A stretch of 64,000 nt of DNA. It comes from Pseudomonas anguilliseptica. Its GTDB lineage: Bacteria > Pseudomonadota > Gammaproteobacteria > Pseudomonadales > Pseudomonadaceae. The first letter of the stretch is position 1, and every line of letters starts with the position of its first letter. The notes beneath the pieces were generated by a model. The model saw only the letters and a list, made by a program, of their open reading frames with translations, did not search any database and was not told where the DNA came from. The stretch covers positions 806,001 through 870,000 of the forward strand of contig NZ_FNSC01000001.1 of assembly GCF_900105355.1 (NCBI RefSeq), in the 5' to 3' direction. Shown in pieces: positions 36,186-45,109 of the stretch. The position numbers were made by a program, and so were the translations under genes.

Positions 36186-37430
36186 ATGAACAGTGCCTTG
36201 CCAAAGTCCGCTCCACGCGTTGCCATTATCGGCGGCGGCCCTGCCGGGCTGATGGCCGCTGAAGTGCTGGCCCAGGGCGGTGTGCAGGTCGATCTTTACG
36301 ACGGCATGCCTTCGGTGGGGCGCAAATTCCTCCTGGCCGGGGTCGGCGGAATGAATATCACCCATTCCGAGGCCAAGCCGGCCTTTGTCGCTCGTTATGG
36401 TGCGCGCCAGGCAGAAGTGGCCGAGCTGCTGCAGGATTTCGATGCCGAAGCCCTGTGCGCCTGGATTCACGGCCTGGGCATCGACACCTTTGTCGGCACC
36501 TCAGGCAGGGTATTTCCAACCGACATGAAAGCCGCGCCGCTGTTGCGCGCCTGGCTCAAACGTCTGCGCGAACTGGGTGTACAGATACACACCCGCCATC
36601 GTTGGCAGGGTTGGGATAGCCAGGGTGCGCTGCGAATCACCTCGCCCTGCGGCGAGCACAGAGTAAATACCGACGCCACCCTGCTGGCCCTGGGTGGCGC
36701 CAGCTGGGCGCGGCTGGGCTCGGACGGCGCCTGGGTCAGCCTGTTGCAAGACCGAGGCGTGACTATCGCGCCCTTGCAGGCGAGCAACTGCGGCTTTGAT
36801 GTCAGCGCCTGGAGCCCGTTTCTGCGGGACAAATTCGCCGGCGCGCCGCTGAAGAACGTCAGCCTTAGCCTGGCCGGCGCAGCGCCACGCCTGGGCGAGT
36901 GTGTACTGACCGCCAGCGGCATCGAAGGTAGCCTGGTCTACGCCCTGTCAGCAGCCATTCGTGAATCGATCAACCAGCATGGCAGTGCCACCGTGCACCT
37001 CGATCTGCTGCCGCAGACGCCGCTGAGCAAACTGCAGGCGGCCCTGAGCAAACCGCGCGGCTCGCAGTCCATGGCCAAACACCTGCATCGCCAGGCCGGG
37101 ATCGACGGCGTCAAGGCCGCCCTGCTGCGCGAACTGGCCAGCGCTGCAGCCTTCAATGACCCGGCGCAGCTGGCCAGTGCAATCAAGGCCCTGCCTATCA
37201 CTCTGGTGCGTCCGCGGCCATTGGATGAGGCGATCAGCACAGCCGGCGGCGTACCATTCGAACAACTGGACGGCCAGCTGATGCTCAAGGCGCTGCCTGG
37301 CACCTTCTGCGCCGGGGAAATGCTTGACTGGGAGGCGCCCACCGGCGGCTATCTGCTGACCGCCTGCTTTGCCAGCGGTCGCTGTGCAGCTCTGGGCATG
37401 CTGGAATGGCTGCAACACCCCGCAGAATAA
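36186..37430 (+). CDS. HI0933-like / TIGR03862-type flavoprotein
   Basis: 414 residues. FAD-binding Rossmann motif VAIIGGGPAGLMAAEVLAQG at the N-terminus, then VGRKFLLAGVGGMNITHSE and a C-terminal GTFCAGEMLDWEAPTGGYLL that closes the FAD site. The family (HI0933, YhiN) has no firmly established reaction. ATG at 36186 is chosen because upstream residues lack family similarity. It is divergent from the aminotransferase. Confidence 0.9.
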   Translation: MNSALPKSAPRVAIIGGGPAGLMAAEVLAQGGVQVDLYDGMPSVGRKFLLAGVGGMNITHSEAKPAFVARYGARQAEVAELLQDFDAEALCAWIHGLGIDTFVGTSGRVFPTDMKAAPLLRAWLKRLRELGVQIHTRHRWQGWDSQGALRITSPCGEHRVNTDATLLALGGASWARLGSDGAWVSLLQDRGVTIAPLQASNCGFDVSAWSPFLRDKFAGAPLKNVSLSLAGAAPRLGECVLTASGIEGSLVYALSAAIRESINQHGSATVHLDLLPQTPLSKLQAALSKPRGSQSMAKHLHRQAGIDGVKAALLRELASAAAFNDPAQLASAIKALPITLVRPRPLDEAISTAGGVPFEQLDGQLMLKALPGTFCAGEMLDWEAPTGGYLLTACFASGRCAALGMLEWLQHPAE

Positions 37431-37439
37431 GGTCCTGCT

Positions 37440-37655
37440 TACGATCTGCTGCGCGTCGGCCCTACTGCGTTAAAAACAGGCTCGGTAAGTCGCTAGCGAC
37501 TAACGCGCCTTAGCGCGGCCCGAAGGGCGAACGCATTGAGTAATCTCATTTACACCAGCAAACTCCGCTTCCTCGCCGTTTTGCCCAGCCGGAGGCTGTT
37601 ACTGGCGTAGCACCTTGTATGACTCTAGCTCGCAAGATCGCAAATACACTCTAAG
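37440..37655. repeat. MITE-like intergenic repeat, copy 2, with extra insert
   Basis: This non-coding stretch shares with 12671-12817 the words CTGCTGCGCGTCGGCCCT, GCGTTAAAAACAG, CTCCGCTTCCTCGCC, GTTTTGCC and GACTCTAGCTCGC. It has about 70 additional bases, including a GTCGCTAGCGAC palindrome. It fills most of the gap before the response regulator; I see no gene in it. Confidence 0.65.
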
Positions 37656-37742
37656 AGCCGCCGCGCACAATCTCAAGCGGCTATGCTTGAAGAAAACCGC
37701 CTCAGAGCGGTGTTCTTCCACGCGCACAGGTACTCTCCAGCC

Positions 37743-38744
37743 GTGATTCCACTAGTGGTCTGCGACGACTCGAACATGGCGCGCAAGCAGTTGATCCGCG
37801 CCCTGCCGCCCGAATGGCCGGTGACCATCAGCCAGGCCACCAATGGCCAGGAAGCCCTGGCTGCACTGCGCCAGGGTCTGGGCCAGGTGATGCTGCTGGA
37901 CCTGACCATGCCAGTACTCGACGGCTATGAAACCCTCGCAGCCATGCGCGCAGAAGGCCTGGCCTGCAAAGTCGTGGTAGTCTCCGGCGACGTGCAGGAA
38001 GAAGCCCTACGCCGGGTCAAGGAACTCGGCGCCCTGGCCTTTATCAAGAAGCCTGCCGACCCCGAGATACTGCGCAGCACCCTGCTCGAACTCGGCCTGT
38101 TCGCCCCCAAGGCGACGCCTGGCGCCATCGCCCAGGCGGCGGTACTGGATGAGCTGAAGGTCAACTTCCGCGATGCCCTGCGCGAGGTCACCAACGTCGC
38201 CATGGGCCGCGCCGCCGCGCTGCTGGCCAAGGCGCTCGGGGTCTTTGTGCAGTTGCCGGTGCCGCAGGTGAATATCTTCGAAGTCAGCGAGCTGCATATG
38301 ACCCTCACCGACGCCATGCGCGGCGAACGCCTGAGCGCGGTGTGCCAGGGCTTTATCGGCGACGGTATCGCCGGCGAGTCGCTGCTGCTGTTCCACGACT
38401 CCGAAGTGGCCGATATGGCGCGTCTGCTCAACTGGCAGCCGAAGGATGACCTGGAAACCTCGGAAATGCTCCTGGATCTGGCCAGCATCCTGATCGGCGC
38501 GTGCCTGGCCGGGATTGCCGAGCAGATCGACGTGCGCTTCTCCCAAGGCCATCCACAACTGCTTGGTCAGCATTCTTCCATCGAGCGGCTGATCCACCTC
38601 AACCAGCGTCGCTGGAAGAAGACTCTGGCGGTGGAAATCAGCTACAGCCTGGAAGCACACAACATCCACTTCGACCTGCTGCTGCTGTTTACCGAAGACT
38701 CGATCAAGCGCCTGACCAACAAGATCAACTACCTGATGAGTTAA
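37743..38744 (+). CDS. Response regulator with REC and CheC-like domains
   Basis: 333 residues from GTG at 37743 (an ATG at 37683 is also in frame but the REC domain begins right at IPLVVCDDSNMARKQL). REC domain: acidic pair DD, phospho-acceptor in LLDLTMPVLDG, Thr/Ser in VVVSGD and Lys in AFIKKPAD. From ~150 a CheC/CheX-like domain: EVTNVAMGRAAALLAKAL and SEMLLDLASILIGACLAGIAE. CheC-type domains dephosphorylate CheY, so this may be a self- or cross-acting phosphatase regulator. The PAS gene starts 3 bases later. Confidence 0.85.
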   Translation: MIPLVVCDDSNMARKQLIRALPPEWPVTISQATNGQEALAALRQGLGQVMLLDLTMPVLDGYETLAAMRAEGLACKVVVVSGDVQEEALRRVKELGALAFIKKPADPEILRSTLLELGLFAPKATPGAIAQAAVLDELKVNFRDALREVTNVAMGRAAALLAKALGVFVQLPVPQVNIFEVSELHMTLTDAMRGERLSAVCQGFIGDGIAGESLLLFHDSEVADMARLLNWQPKDDLETSEMLLDLASILIGACLAGIAEQIDVRFSQGHPQLLGQHSSIERLIHLNQRRWKKTLAVEISYSLEAHNIHFDLLLLFTEDSIKRLTNKINYLMS

Positions 38745-38747
38745 GCC

Positions 38748-39203
38748 ATGGCCGCACAGATAGATATTCAAGAGGTGCACTGGCTGCTCGATATCGTGCA
38801 GTGCATCGATGTCGGGGTGATCGTCCTCGATCGCCAGTACCAGGTGGAGGTGTGGAACAGCTTTATGGAGAACCATTCGGGCATGGGCCCGGACGAGGTG
38901 CACGGCAAAACCCTGTTCAGCCTGTTCCCGGAAATCAACGAAGCCTGGTTACGGCGCAAGGTCGATACCGTGGTGCAACTCGGCACGCGCGCGTTCAGCC
39001 TGTGGGAGCAACACCCCTACCTGATGCACTTCAAGAACTATCAGCCGATCACCGGCCAGGAAGACTTTATGTACCAGAACGTCACCCTACTGCCGCTGGC
39101 CGGGGCCAAGGGTGATGTGGAACACATCTGCGTGGTGATCTACGACATGACCGCTGCCGCCACCCACAAGAAGCAGCTGGAAGCGGCGCAGGCCAGCCGT
39201 TAA
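38748..39203 (+). CDS. Single-PAS-domain protein
   Basis: 151 residues forming one PAS domain (LLDIVQCIDVGVIVLDRQYQ, VEVWNSFMENHSGMGPDEVH, LFSLFPEI). No output domain and no signal peptide. It begins 3 bases after the REC-CheC gene, so the two should be co-translated; it could be the sensory input of that regulator or recruit a kinase. Confidence 0.85.
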   Translation: MAAQIDIQEVHWLLDIVQCIDVGVIVLDRQYQVEVWNSFMENHSGMGPDEVHGKTLFSLFPEINEAWLRRKVDTVVQLGTRAFSLWEQHPYLMHFKNYQPITGQEDFMYQNVTLLPLAGAKGDVEHICVVIYDMTAAATHKKQLEAAQASR

Positions 39204-39282
39204 GCTCTGCTCGCCAGGCTCCGCCAGAGAGCCGGCACAACCGTAATAGCCTGTCCGACATCACTCGCGCAGGAACCATCCG

Positions 39283-39660
39283 ATGTTGCACAGCATTGAA
39301 CTGAAGACCTTTGTGCCGGCCCGCGACTTCGCGTTGAGCCAGGCGTTTTATCAGGCTCTGGGCTTCAAGCCGGGCTGGGTCAGCGACGACATGGCCTATT
39401 TCAGCCATGGCGAGCATTGCGCCTTTCTGTTGCAGAACTTCTACGTCAAGGAGCAGGCGGAAAACTTCGTCATGCACCTGCTGGTGGAAAACGTCGAGGC
39501 CTGGTGGCAGAAGGTACTGGATGAGCAGTTGGGCGAGCGCTTCGGCGTGCGCCTGGTGCCGCCCCAGGATCAGCCCTGGGGCATGCGCGACTTTGTGATC
39601 ATCGACCCCAGCGGCGTACTCTGGCGGATTGCGCAGAACACCGAGCGCCTAGCCGAGTAA
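39283..39660 (+). CDS. VOC-superfamily (glyoxalase/bleomycin-resistance-like) protein
   Basis: 125 residues with two beta-alpha-beta-beta-beta modules: FVPARDFALSQAFYQALGF and a second at MHLLVENVEAWWQKVL, ending VIIDPSGVLWRIAQN. Metal ligands typical of glyoxalase I are not complete, so the activity is unknown. Confidence 0.85.
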   Translation: MLHSIELKTFVPARDFALSQAFYQALGFKPGWVSDDMAYFSHGEHCAFLLQNFYVKEQAENFVMHLLVENVEAWWQKVLDEQLGERFGVRLVPPQDQPWGMRDFVIIDPSGVLWRIAQNTERLAE

Positions 39661-39675
39661 GAGCGCCGATACTAA

Positions 39676-39693
39676 TCGCGGGCAAGCCCGCGA
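39676..39693 (+). terminator. Hairpin after VOC gene
   Basis: Perfect arms TCGCGGGC and GCCCGCGA with a 2-base loop, then GCTTTGCTTT. Between the convergent VOC and helicase genes. Confidence 0.5.
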
Positions 39694-39753
39694 GCTTTGC
39701 TTTATCGGCGAGGAGCACCGGGTTCTATCGCCCGGTTACAGCGCGCTCTACGA

Positions 39754-41085
39754 CTATCTGCCGCCCTTGGCTGGTTTACCGCCAAAGCTTGGCACCTTAC
39801 GCACAGCCTTCACCACTGGGGCGGCCGGTTCGTCGGTCTCCATCCAACGCCCTAGGCTGCCGCCTTTGCCACCGCCCACCACTTTCGGCTTCTTCGGTTT
39901 CTTCGGCTTTTTCACCACCTGGCCACCGGGCAGAGTCTGCGGTACGCGGTGGTCGGGGATAAAGTCCGGCTCGTCGATGCGCTGCAACACTTGCTGGGTC
40001 AGGGTTTCGATGGCCGAGAGCAGCTGCACTTCATCGGCGCAAACCAGCGATACGGCCTGACCGGTGGTGCCAGCACGGCCGGTACGGCCGATGCGGTGCA
40101 CATAGCCTTCAGCAACGATGGGCAAATCGAAGTTGACCACCAGCGGCATATCGTCGATATCCAGACCACGGGCCGCCACATCGGTGGCCACCAGGACCTT
40201 GACCTCACCGTCCTTGAAGCGCTGCAAGGCGCGCTGGCGGGTGGCTTGGGGTTTGTCGCCGTGAATCGAGTCGGCACTGATGCCGTGGCGTTGCAGCTCG
40301 GCTTCCAGCTCATCCACACCCTTGCGGGTTTTTACAAACACCAGGGCCTGGCTCCAGCGCTTGCTCTGGTACAGGTGCAGAAACAGCTCGCTCTTGCGTT
40401 TTTTGTCCACCGGGATCAGCCACTGCTTGACCGACTTGGCGGCGGCGTTGCGCGGGCTGACTTCAATGCTCAGCGGGTCGTTGAGCATCTGCCCGGCCAT
40501 GGCGCGAATGGCGTCGGAAAAGGTCGCGGAGAACAGCAGGGTCTGGCGCTTTTTCGGCAGCGCAGCGAACACACTCTCCAGCTCGTTGGCAAAGCCCAGG
40601 TCGAGCATACGGTCGGCTTCATCCAGCACCAGGGTCTGCACCTGGTTGAATTTCACCGCGTTCTGCCGATAGAGGTCGAGCAAACGACCCGGAGTGGCTA
40701 CCAGCACGTCCAGCCCTTTGCGCAGCTTCATCATCTGCGGGTTGATACTGACCCCGCCATACACCGCATAACTGCGCATCGGAAGGTGCTGGCCATAGGT
40801 GATAAAGCTCTGCAACACCTGCTCGGCCAGCTCACGGGTCGGCACCAGCACCAACGCACGCACCGAATTACTGGCCACCTGCGGCCCTTCCATCATCAGT
40901 CGTTGCAGCACCGGCAGGGCAAAGCCGGCGGTCTTGCCGGTGCCAGTCTGCGCAGCGGCCATCAGATCACGGCCCTTGAGGATCGGCACGATCGCCTGAG
41001 CCTGCACGGCCGTGGGGGTTTTGTAGTCGAGGCTGTCGAGGGTGCGTAGCAGAGGCTCGATCAGGCCGAGGGAGGCAAACGTCAT
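39754..41085 (-). CDS. DEAD-box ATP-dependent RNA helicase (RhlE-like)
   Basis: 443 residues. Q-motif region KTPTAVQAQAIVPILKGRD, motif I AAQTGTGKTAGFALP, Ia VLVPTRELAEQV, II VLDEADRMLD, III LFSATFS, and helicase-C motifs VATDVAARGLDI and HRIGRTGRAG. The C-terminal tail is basic (KKPKKPKKPKVVGGGKGG), a typical RNA-binding extension. It unwinds structured RNA, perhaps in ribosome assembly or mRNA turnover. Confidence 0.94.
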   Translation of the reverse strand: MTFASLGLIEPLLRTLDSLDYKTPTAVQAQAIVPILKGRDLMAAAQTGTGKTAGFALPVLQRLMMEGPQVASNSVRALVLVPTRELAEQVLQSFITYGQHLPMRSYAVYGGVSINPQMMKLRKGLDVLVATPGRLLDLYRQNAVKFNQVQTLVLDEADRMLDLGFANELESVFAALPKKRQTLLFSATFSDAIRAMAGQMLNDPLSIEVSPRNAAAKSVKQWLIPVDKKRKSELFLHLYQSKRWSQALVFVKTRKGVDELEAELQRHGISADSIHGDKPQATRQRALQRFKDGEVKVLVATDVAARGLDIDDMPLVVNFDLPIVAEGYVHRIGRTGRAGTTGQAVSLVCADEVQLLSAIETLTQQVLQRIDEPDFIPDHRVPQTLPGGQVVKKPKKPKKPKVVGGGKGGSLGRWMETDEPAAPVVKAVRKVPSFGGKPAKGGR

Positions 41086-41174
41086 AGGGCTAACCGCTGA
41101 AATAAGTCGATGGCGCAGAGTTTATCCTGCTTGGGCGCAGACGGCCTGGCTGTCTTCAGCCGGCCATCAACTAC

Positions 41175-41199
41175 AAAGCCCGGAAAGATCCGGGCTTTT
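41175..41199. terminator. Bidirectional-type terminator between helicase and zapE
   Basis: AGCCCGGA-AAGA-TCCGGGCT with flanking A- and T-runs (41175-41199). It lies 25 bases after the zapE stop. Confidence 0.8.
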
Positions 41200-41223
41200 A
41201 GGTACGAGCGTACGCGTGTTGAG

Positions 41224-42318
41224 TTAAGGCTTGTGCGGCCGCGCGAGAAACTCGTGGGACTGCATTTCCAGCAGACGACTCAGCGTGCGCTGGAACTCGA
41301 AGGTCAGGCGACCGCCGGTGTAGAGGTCTTTCAGCTCCACTTCGGCGGAGATGATCAGCTTGACGTTGCGGTCGTAGAACTCGTCCACCAGGTTGATAAA
41401 GCGCCGGGCCATGTCGTCCTTGGCGGTGCTCATCTGCTCGACGTTGGCCAGCAGCACGGCGTGGAAGACCTTGCCCAACTCGATGTAGTCGTTCTGGCTG
41501 CGCGGGCCATCGCACAGCTCGCGGAACTCGAACCAGGCCACGTCGTCACCGACCTTACGCGCCACGATGGCGCGGTTTTCGATCATCAGCGCCTCGTTTT
41601 CCTGCACCTCGCAGTGCTCGGGCAGCAGACTGACAAAACTCTTCTGCAGGCTTTCCTCGGCCGCAGCGTCCAGCGGCCAATGGAACAGCTCAGCCTGCTC
41701 CAACGCACGCAGGCGGTAATCGATACCGCTGTCGACGTTGACGATCTCGGTGTGCTGCTTGAGCAGGGCAATCGCCGGCAGGAAACGCGCACGCTGCAGG
41801 CCGTCCTTGTACAGGCCATCGGGCACGATATTGGAGGTGGCGACCAGGCTCACACCGTTCTTGAACAGCTCTTCCATGAGGGTGGCGAGGATCATGGCAT
41901 CGGTAATGTCACTGACGAAGAACTCGTCGAAGCAGATGACCTTGGCTTCGTCGGCGAAGCGCTTGCCGATAATGGTCAGCGGGTTCTTTTCGCCCTTGAG
42001 GGTGCGCATTTCTTCATGCACGCGCTTCATAAAGCGGTGGAAGTGCGTACGCATCTTCTTCTCGAACGGCAGCGCGTCGAAGAAGGTGTCGACCAGGTAG
42101 GTTTTACCGCGACCGACGCCGCCCCAGAAATACAGGCCCTTGACCGGCCCCTGCGGCTTTTTGCCGAACAGCTTGCCGAATACGCCGGCGCTGCCCTTGT
42201 CGGCGGCGACCAGGTCGTCATACAGGCGCTGCAGATGACGCACCGCCGTTTCCTGGGCGGCATCATGAAAGAAATCGGGGCGTTTAAGGTCAGCCTGGTA
42301 GCGTTCTAGGGGCGTCAT
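41224..42318 (-). CDS. zapE: ZapE, AFG1-like ATPase of cell division
   Basis: 364 residues. Walker A in FWGGVGRGKTYLVD, Walker B in VICFDEFFVSDI and sensor in VATSNIVPDGLY. ZapE associates with the FtsZ ring and destabilises FtsZ polymers; full length. It is separated from the upstream trpS by a strong hairpin. Confidence 0.94.
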   Translation of the reverse strand: MTPLERYQADLKRPDFFHDAAQETAVRHLQRLYDDLVAADKGSAGVFGKLFGKKPQGPVKGLYFWGGVGRGKTYLVDTFFDALPFEKKMRTHFHRFMKRVHEEMRTLKGEKNPLTIIGKRFADEAKVICFDEFFVSDITDAMILATLMEELFKNGVSLVATSNIVPDGLYKDGLQRARFLPAIALLKQHTEIVNVDSGIDYRLRALEQAELFHWPLDAAAEESLQKSFVSLLPEHCEVQENEALMIENRAIVARKVGDDVAWFEFRELCDGPRSQNDYIELGKVFHAVLLANVEQMSTAKDDMARRFINLVDEFYDRNVKLIISAEVELKDLYTGGRLTFEFQRTLSRLLEMQSHEFLARPHKP

Positions 42319-42341
42319 AAATTCGTTAGCCGGGCAAGTAA

Positions 42342-42373
42342 AACGGGGGCGTCACTTTAGCGACGCCCCCGTT
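42342..42373 (-). terminator. Terminator after trpS
   Basis: Perfect 12-base arms AACGGGGGCGTC and GACGCCCCCGTT (42342-42353 and 42362-42373). Read on the minus strand it is followed by TTTTACTT, placing it as the trpS terminator. Confidence 0.8.
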
Positions 42374-42431
42374 GATTGGCAACGGCTTATAGACGGCGTA
42401 CCGGTTGTGGGAGGGGCCATCCAGCAGAGCG

Positions 42432-43778
42432 TTATTCCTGAGGTGCCAGCGCCTCACGCAGACGCTGAATCGCCGCCTGACAGGCCTCGCTGTCGGCAAA
42501 TGCCGGGCTTTGCGCCACGCACTCATCGTCCAGCCAGACGGCAAAGCCGCCGTCCTGCTCGCGCACATCCAGTGCGTCGCCGGACTGCAGACGCTTGTTG
42601 ACCATGCCTGCGGCCTTGCCATCGGCAAACGACTTGGATAGCAACAGCTGCTCGCCGGCGGCATCCAGCAGGCGGAAGCGGAAGCTGCCGTCGTCATCGC
42701 GGAAGCTGACAAAGCGTGCGCTCTTGCCGGCTTTCTTCTTCTCACCCGCCGTGTTGACGGCCTGGCTGCGGAACGAGCGCAGGCCAACGGCCTCACGCAG
42801 CTCACCGAGAAACGGCGTGGCGATCTTGCGCGCCTTGGCGGCACCGGCCAGCAGAATGTCTTCCAGATCGGCCGGTTTGCTGATCAGCGCGTGATAGCGC
42901 TCGCGCGCCTCGCCCAGCTCGGCTTCCAGCAGGGTGCACAACGCCTGCTTGGCTTCGCCCCAAGCCATACCGCCCTCCAGCGCAGCACGGAAGTCCGCCT
43001 GCTGGGTCGGTGCAGCAAAGGCCTGATAGAGGGTGAACAGATGCGAACTATCCGGGTCTTTTGGTTCGCCCGGCAGCTTGGAGTCGGTCACGACACGTGC
43101 AACGGCATCCTTGAGCTGCTTGGCACTGCCGAACAACGGGATGGTGTTGTCGTAGCTCTTGCTCATCTTGCGACCGTCAAGGCCTGGCAACGTGGATACG
43201 TCTTCCTCGATCACCGCCTCGGGCAGGGTGAACAGCTCCTTGCCATTGCCAAACAGATGGTTGAAGCGCTGACCGATATCGCGGGCCATTTCCACGTGCT
43301 GAATCTGGTCGCGGCCGACCGGCACCTTGTGTGCGTTGAACATCAGAATGTCCGCGGCCATCAGCACCGGGTAGCTGAACAGGCCCATGGTGATGCCCGC
43401 ATCCGGGTCTTCACCGGCTTCGACGTTCTTGTCCACCGACGCCTTGTAGGCGTGGGCGCGGTTGAGCAGGCCCTTGCCGGCGACGCAGGAGAGCAACCAG
43501 CACAGCTCGGGAATCTCGGGGATATCCGACTGGCGGTAGAAGGTTGCCTTGTCGGTATCCAGACCCAGCGCCAGCCAGGTGGCGGCGATTTCCAGTCGCG
43601 AACGCTGGATACGTGCCGGCTCATCGCACTTGATCAGCGCATGGTAGTCCGCCAGGAAGTAGAACGAATCCGCATCGGCGGCGCGACTGGCAACGATGGC
43701 CGGGCGAATCGCGCCCGCGTAATTGCCCAGGTGCGGCGTGCCGGTGGTGGTGATGCCGGTAAGGATACGAGTGGTCAT
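42432..43778 (-). CDS. trpS: Tryptophanyl-tRNA synthetase with C-terminal extension
   Basis: 448 residues, about 110 longer than the E. coli enzyme. HIGH-type motif in GTPHLGNY (residues ~13-20) and KMSKS in [13 protein letters not shown]. The core ends near residue 335; the extension ([23 protein letters not shown] and [20 protein letters not shown]) carries two repeats of a small beta-rich module. Such extended TrpS is normal in Pseudomonas. An alpha/beta hydrolase gene lies 28 bases upstream on the same strand. Confidence 0.95.
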   Translation of the reverse strand: MTTRILTGITTTGTPHLGNYAGAIRPAIVASRAADADSFYFLADYHALIKCDEPARIQRSRLEIAATWLALGLDTDKATFYRQSDIPEIPELCWLLSCVAGKGLLNRAHAYKASVDKNVEAGEDPDAGITMGLFSYPVLMAADILMFNAHKVPVGRDQIQHVEMARDIGQRFNHLFGNGKELFTLPEAVIEEDVSTLPGLDGRKMSKSYDNTIPLFGSAKQLKDAVARVVTDSKLPGEPKDPDSSHLFTLYQAFAAPTQQADFRAALEGGMAWGEAKQALCTLLEAELGEARERYHALISKPADLEDILLAGAAKARKIATPFLGELREAVGLRSFRSQAVNTAGEKKKAGKSARFVSFRDDDGSFRFRLLDAAGEQLLLSKSFADGKAAGMVNKRLQSGDALDVREQDGGFAVWLDDECVAQSPAFADSEACQAAIQRLREALAPQE

Positions 43779-43806
43779 AACGTTCGCTTATTGAGGCTCA
43801 ATCAGT

Positions 43807-44436
43807 TCAGAGACGCGGCAATAACAAATCCTTTAGGTCGGTCAGCTTGCCGTGAAAAAAGTGGCCGCATTCTGCCACTTTCAGCAGCTCATGGGCACGC
43901 CCGAGTGCCGCCGACCACTGGTAAACCACCTGCGGGTCGATCACTTCGTCGTCGCCGGGCTGGATCAGGATCAACGGGCAATGGCTGGCCGGGGGCGTTT
44001 CTTCGCTCAGGCGATGCACGGCCGGGGCCACCATAAACAGCTTGTCGAGTGTCACGCCCTGGATCTCAAGGCGCGCGCCGAGTGCGGCAGCGACAAAACC
44101 GCCAAAGGAAAAACCCAGCAGGGTCAGCGGTAACTCGGGGTGCTGCGCACGCAGCCAGTTGGCCACGGCCTCGGCATCATCTACCTCACCGCTGGCCATA
44201 TCGTGGCTGCCCGCACTGGCGCCGACACCGCGGTAATTGAAACGCAACGTGGCCAGGCCACAGTCACGAGCCGTGCGTTGCAGGGTGGAGACCACCTTGT
44301 TAAGCATGGTGCCGCCCTGCACCGGGTTGGGGTGGCAAATCAGCGCCACGCCACGGGCATCAGGGGTATCCAGCCACAGGGCTTCGAGTTGGCCGCAGGG
44401 GCCGGCAATCATCAGAGGGGTTTCGCGGGTGAGCAA
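43807..44436 (-). CDS. Alpha/beta hydrolase (dienelactone-hydrolase-like)
   Basis: 209 residues. Nucleophile elbow GFSFGG (~105-110), acid in PGDDEVIDP and catalytic His in ECGHFFHG; oxyanion region ICHPNPVQGGTM. No signal peptide. Probably co-transcribed with trpS, an arrangement also seen in P. aeruginosa. The substrate is unknown. Confidence 0.9.
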   Translation of the reverse strand: MLTRETPLMIAGPCGQLEALWLDTPDARGVALICHPNPVQGGTMLNKVVSTLQRTARDCGLATLRFNYRGVGASAGSHDMASGEVDDAEAVANWLRAQHPELPLTLLGFSFGGFVAAALGARLEIQGVTLDKLFMVAPAVHRLSEETPPASHCPLILIQPGDDEVIDPQVVYQWSAALGRAHELLKVAECGHFFHGKLTDLKDLLLPRL

Positions 44437-44588
44437 CAGGGAACTCCGTGACCTCGCAGTGGGTCGACTCGTCTAGCTGACAGCCTGCACCATACACAAC
44501 ACCGCAAACCTTTCGGCATTGCATTGCGGTATACAGCGCAGGTTCGAGCCGTTAACGTAAAGCAAAGCCGTTTAGAGAGGAAGGACTC

Positions 44589-45026
44589 GTGGAACAGACG
44601 CTTACCGCCTGGTTGCTACCCGCCATTACCCTGGTAGCTGGCATTGCCATTGGCTTCCTGATTGCCCGCCTGGCACCCAATGCGGCCCCTAGCCGCACCC
44701 AACGTCAGCTGGATGAAATTCAAGAACGCTTCGACACCTACCAAAGCGAGGTGGTGACACATTTCAACACCACGGCCAACCTAGTGAAAAAGCTCAGCCA
44801 GACTCAACTGGACGTGCAGCAGCACCTGTCCGAAGGGGCCAACCGCCTGGCACTCGACGAACTGACTCGCCAGCGCCTGCTTGCCACCCTGCATGCCGAT
44901 GAAAGCAGTGAAAAGCGCGAGCGCATCAAGGCACCGGCCCATCATGAAATGCCTAAGGACTACGCGCCGAAAAGCGCGGATGTGCCAGGCATGCTCGATG
45001 AAAGCTACGGTTTGAAGAACAAGTAA
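44589..45026 (+). CDS. zapG: ZapG (YhcB, DUF1043) cell-envelope protein
   Basis: 145 residues. One N-terminal membrane helix (WLLPAITLVAGIAIGFLIARL), then a coiled coil (RTQRQLDEIQERFDTYQSEV) and a disordered polar tail. The family links division and peptidoglycan synthesis. An AGAGAGGAAGGA ribosome site precedes the start. Confidence 0.9.
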   Translation: MEQTLTAWLLPAITLVAGIAIGFLIARLAPNAAPSRTQRQLDEIQERFDTYQSEVVTHFNTTANLVKKLSQTQLDVQQHLSEGANRLALDELTRQRLLATLHADESSEKRERIKAPAHHEMPKDYAPKSADVPGMLDESYGLKNK

Positions 45027-45066
45027 ACGCCACTGACCCGGTCGCTTCGGCGACCGAACAGGCATT

Positions 45067-45095
45067 AAAAAGCCCCGCACTAGGCGGGGCTTTTT
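45067..45095. terminator. Bidirectional terminator between zapG and cysNC
   Basis: AGCCCCGC-ACTAG-GCGGGGCT flanked by A5 upstream and T5 downstream, so it works in either direction for these convergent genes. Confidence 0.92.
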
Positions 45096-45109
45096 AATGT
45101 GCAGCGGAT

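Noticed and set aside
39949-41049. 366-codon plus-strand open frame opposite the RNA helicase
   Set aside because: All helicase motifs are on the minus strand; the plus frame is a high-GC shadow.
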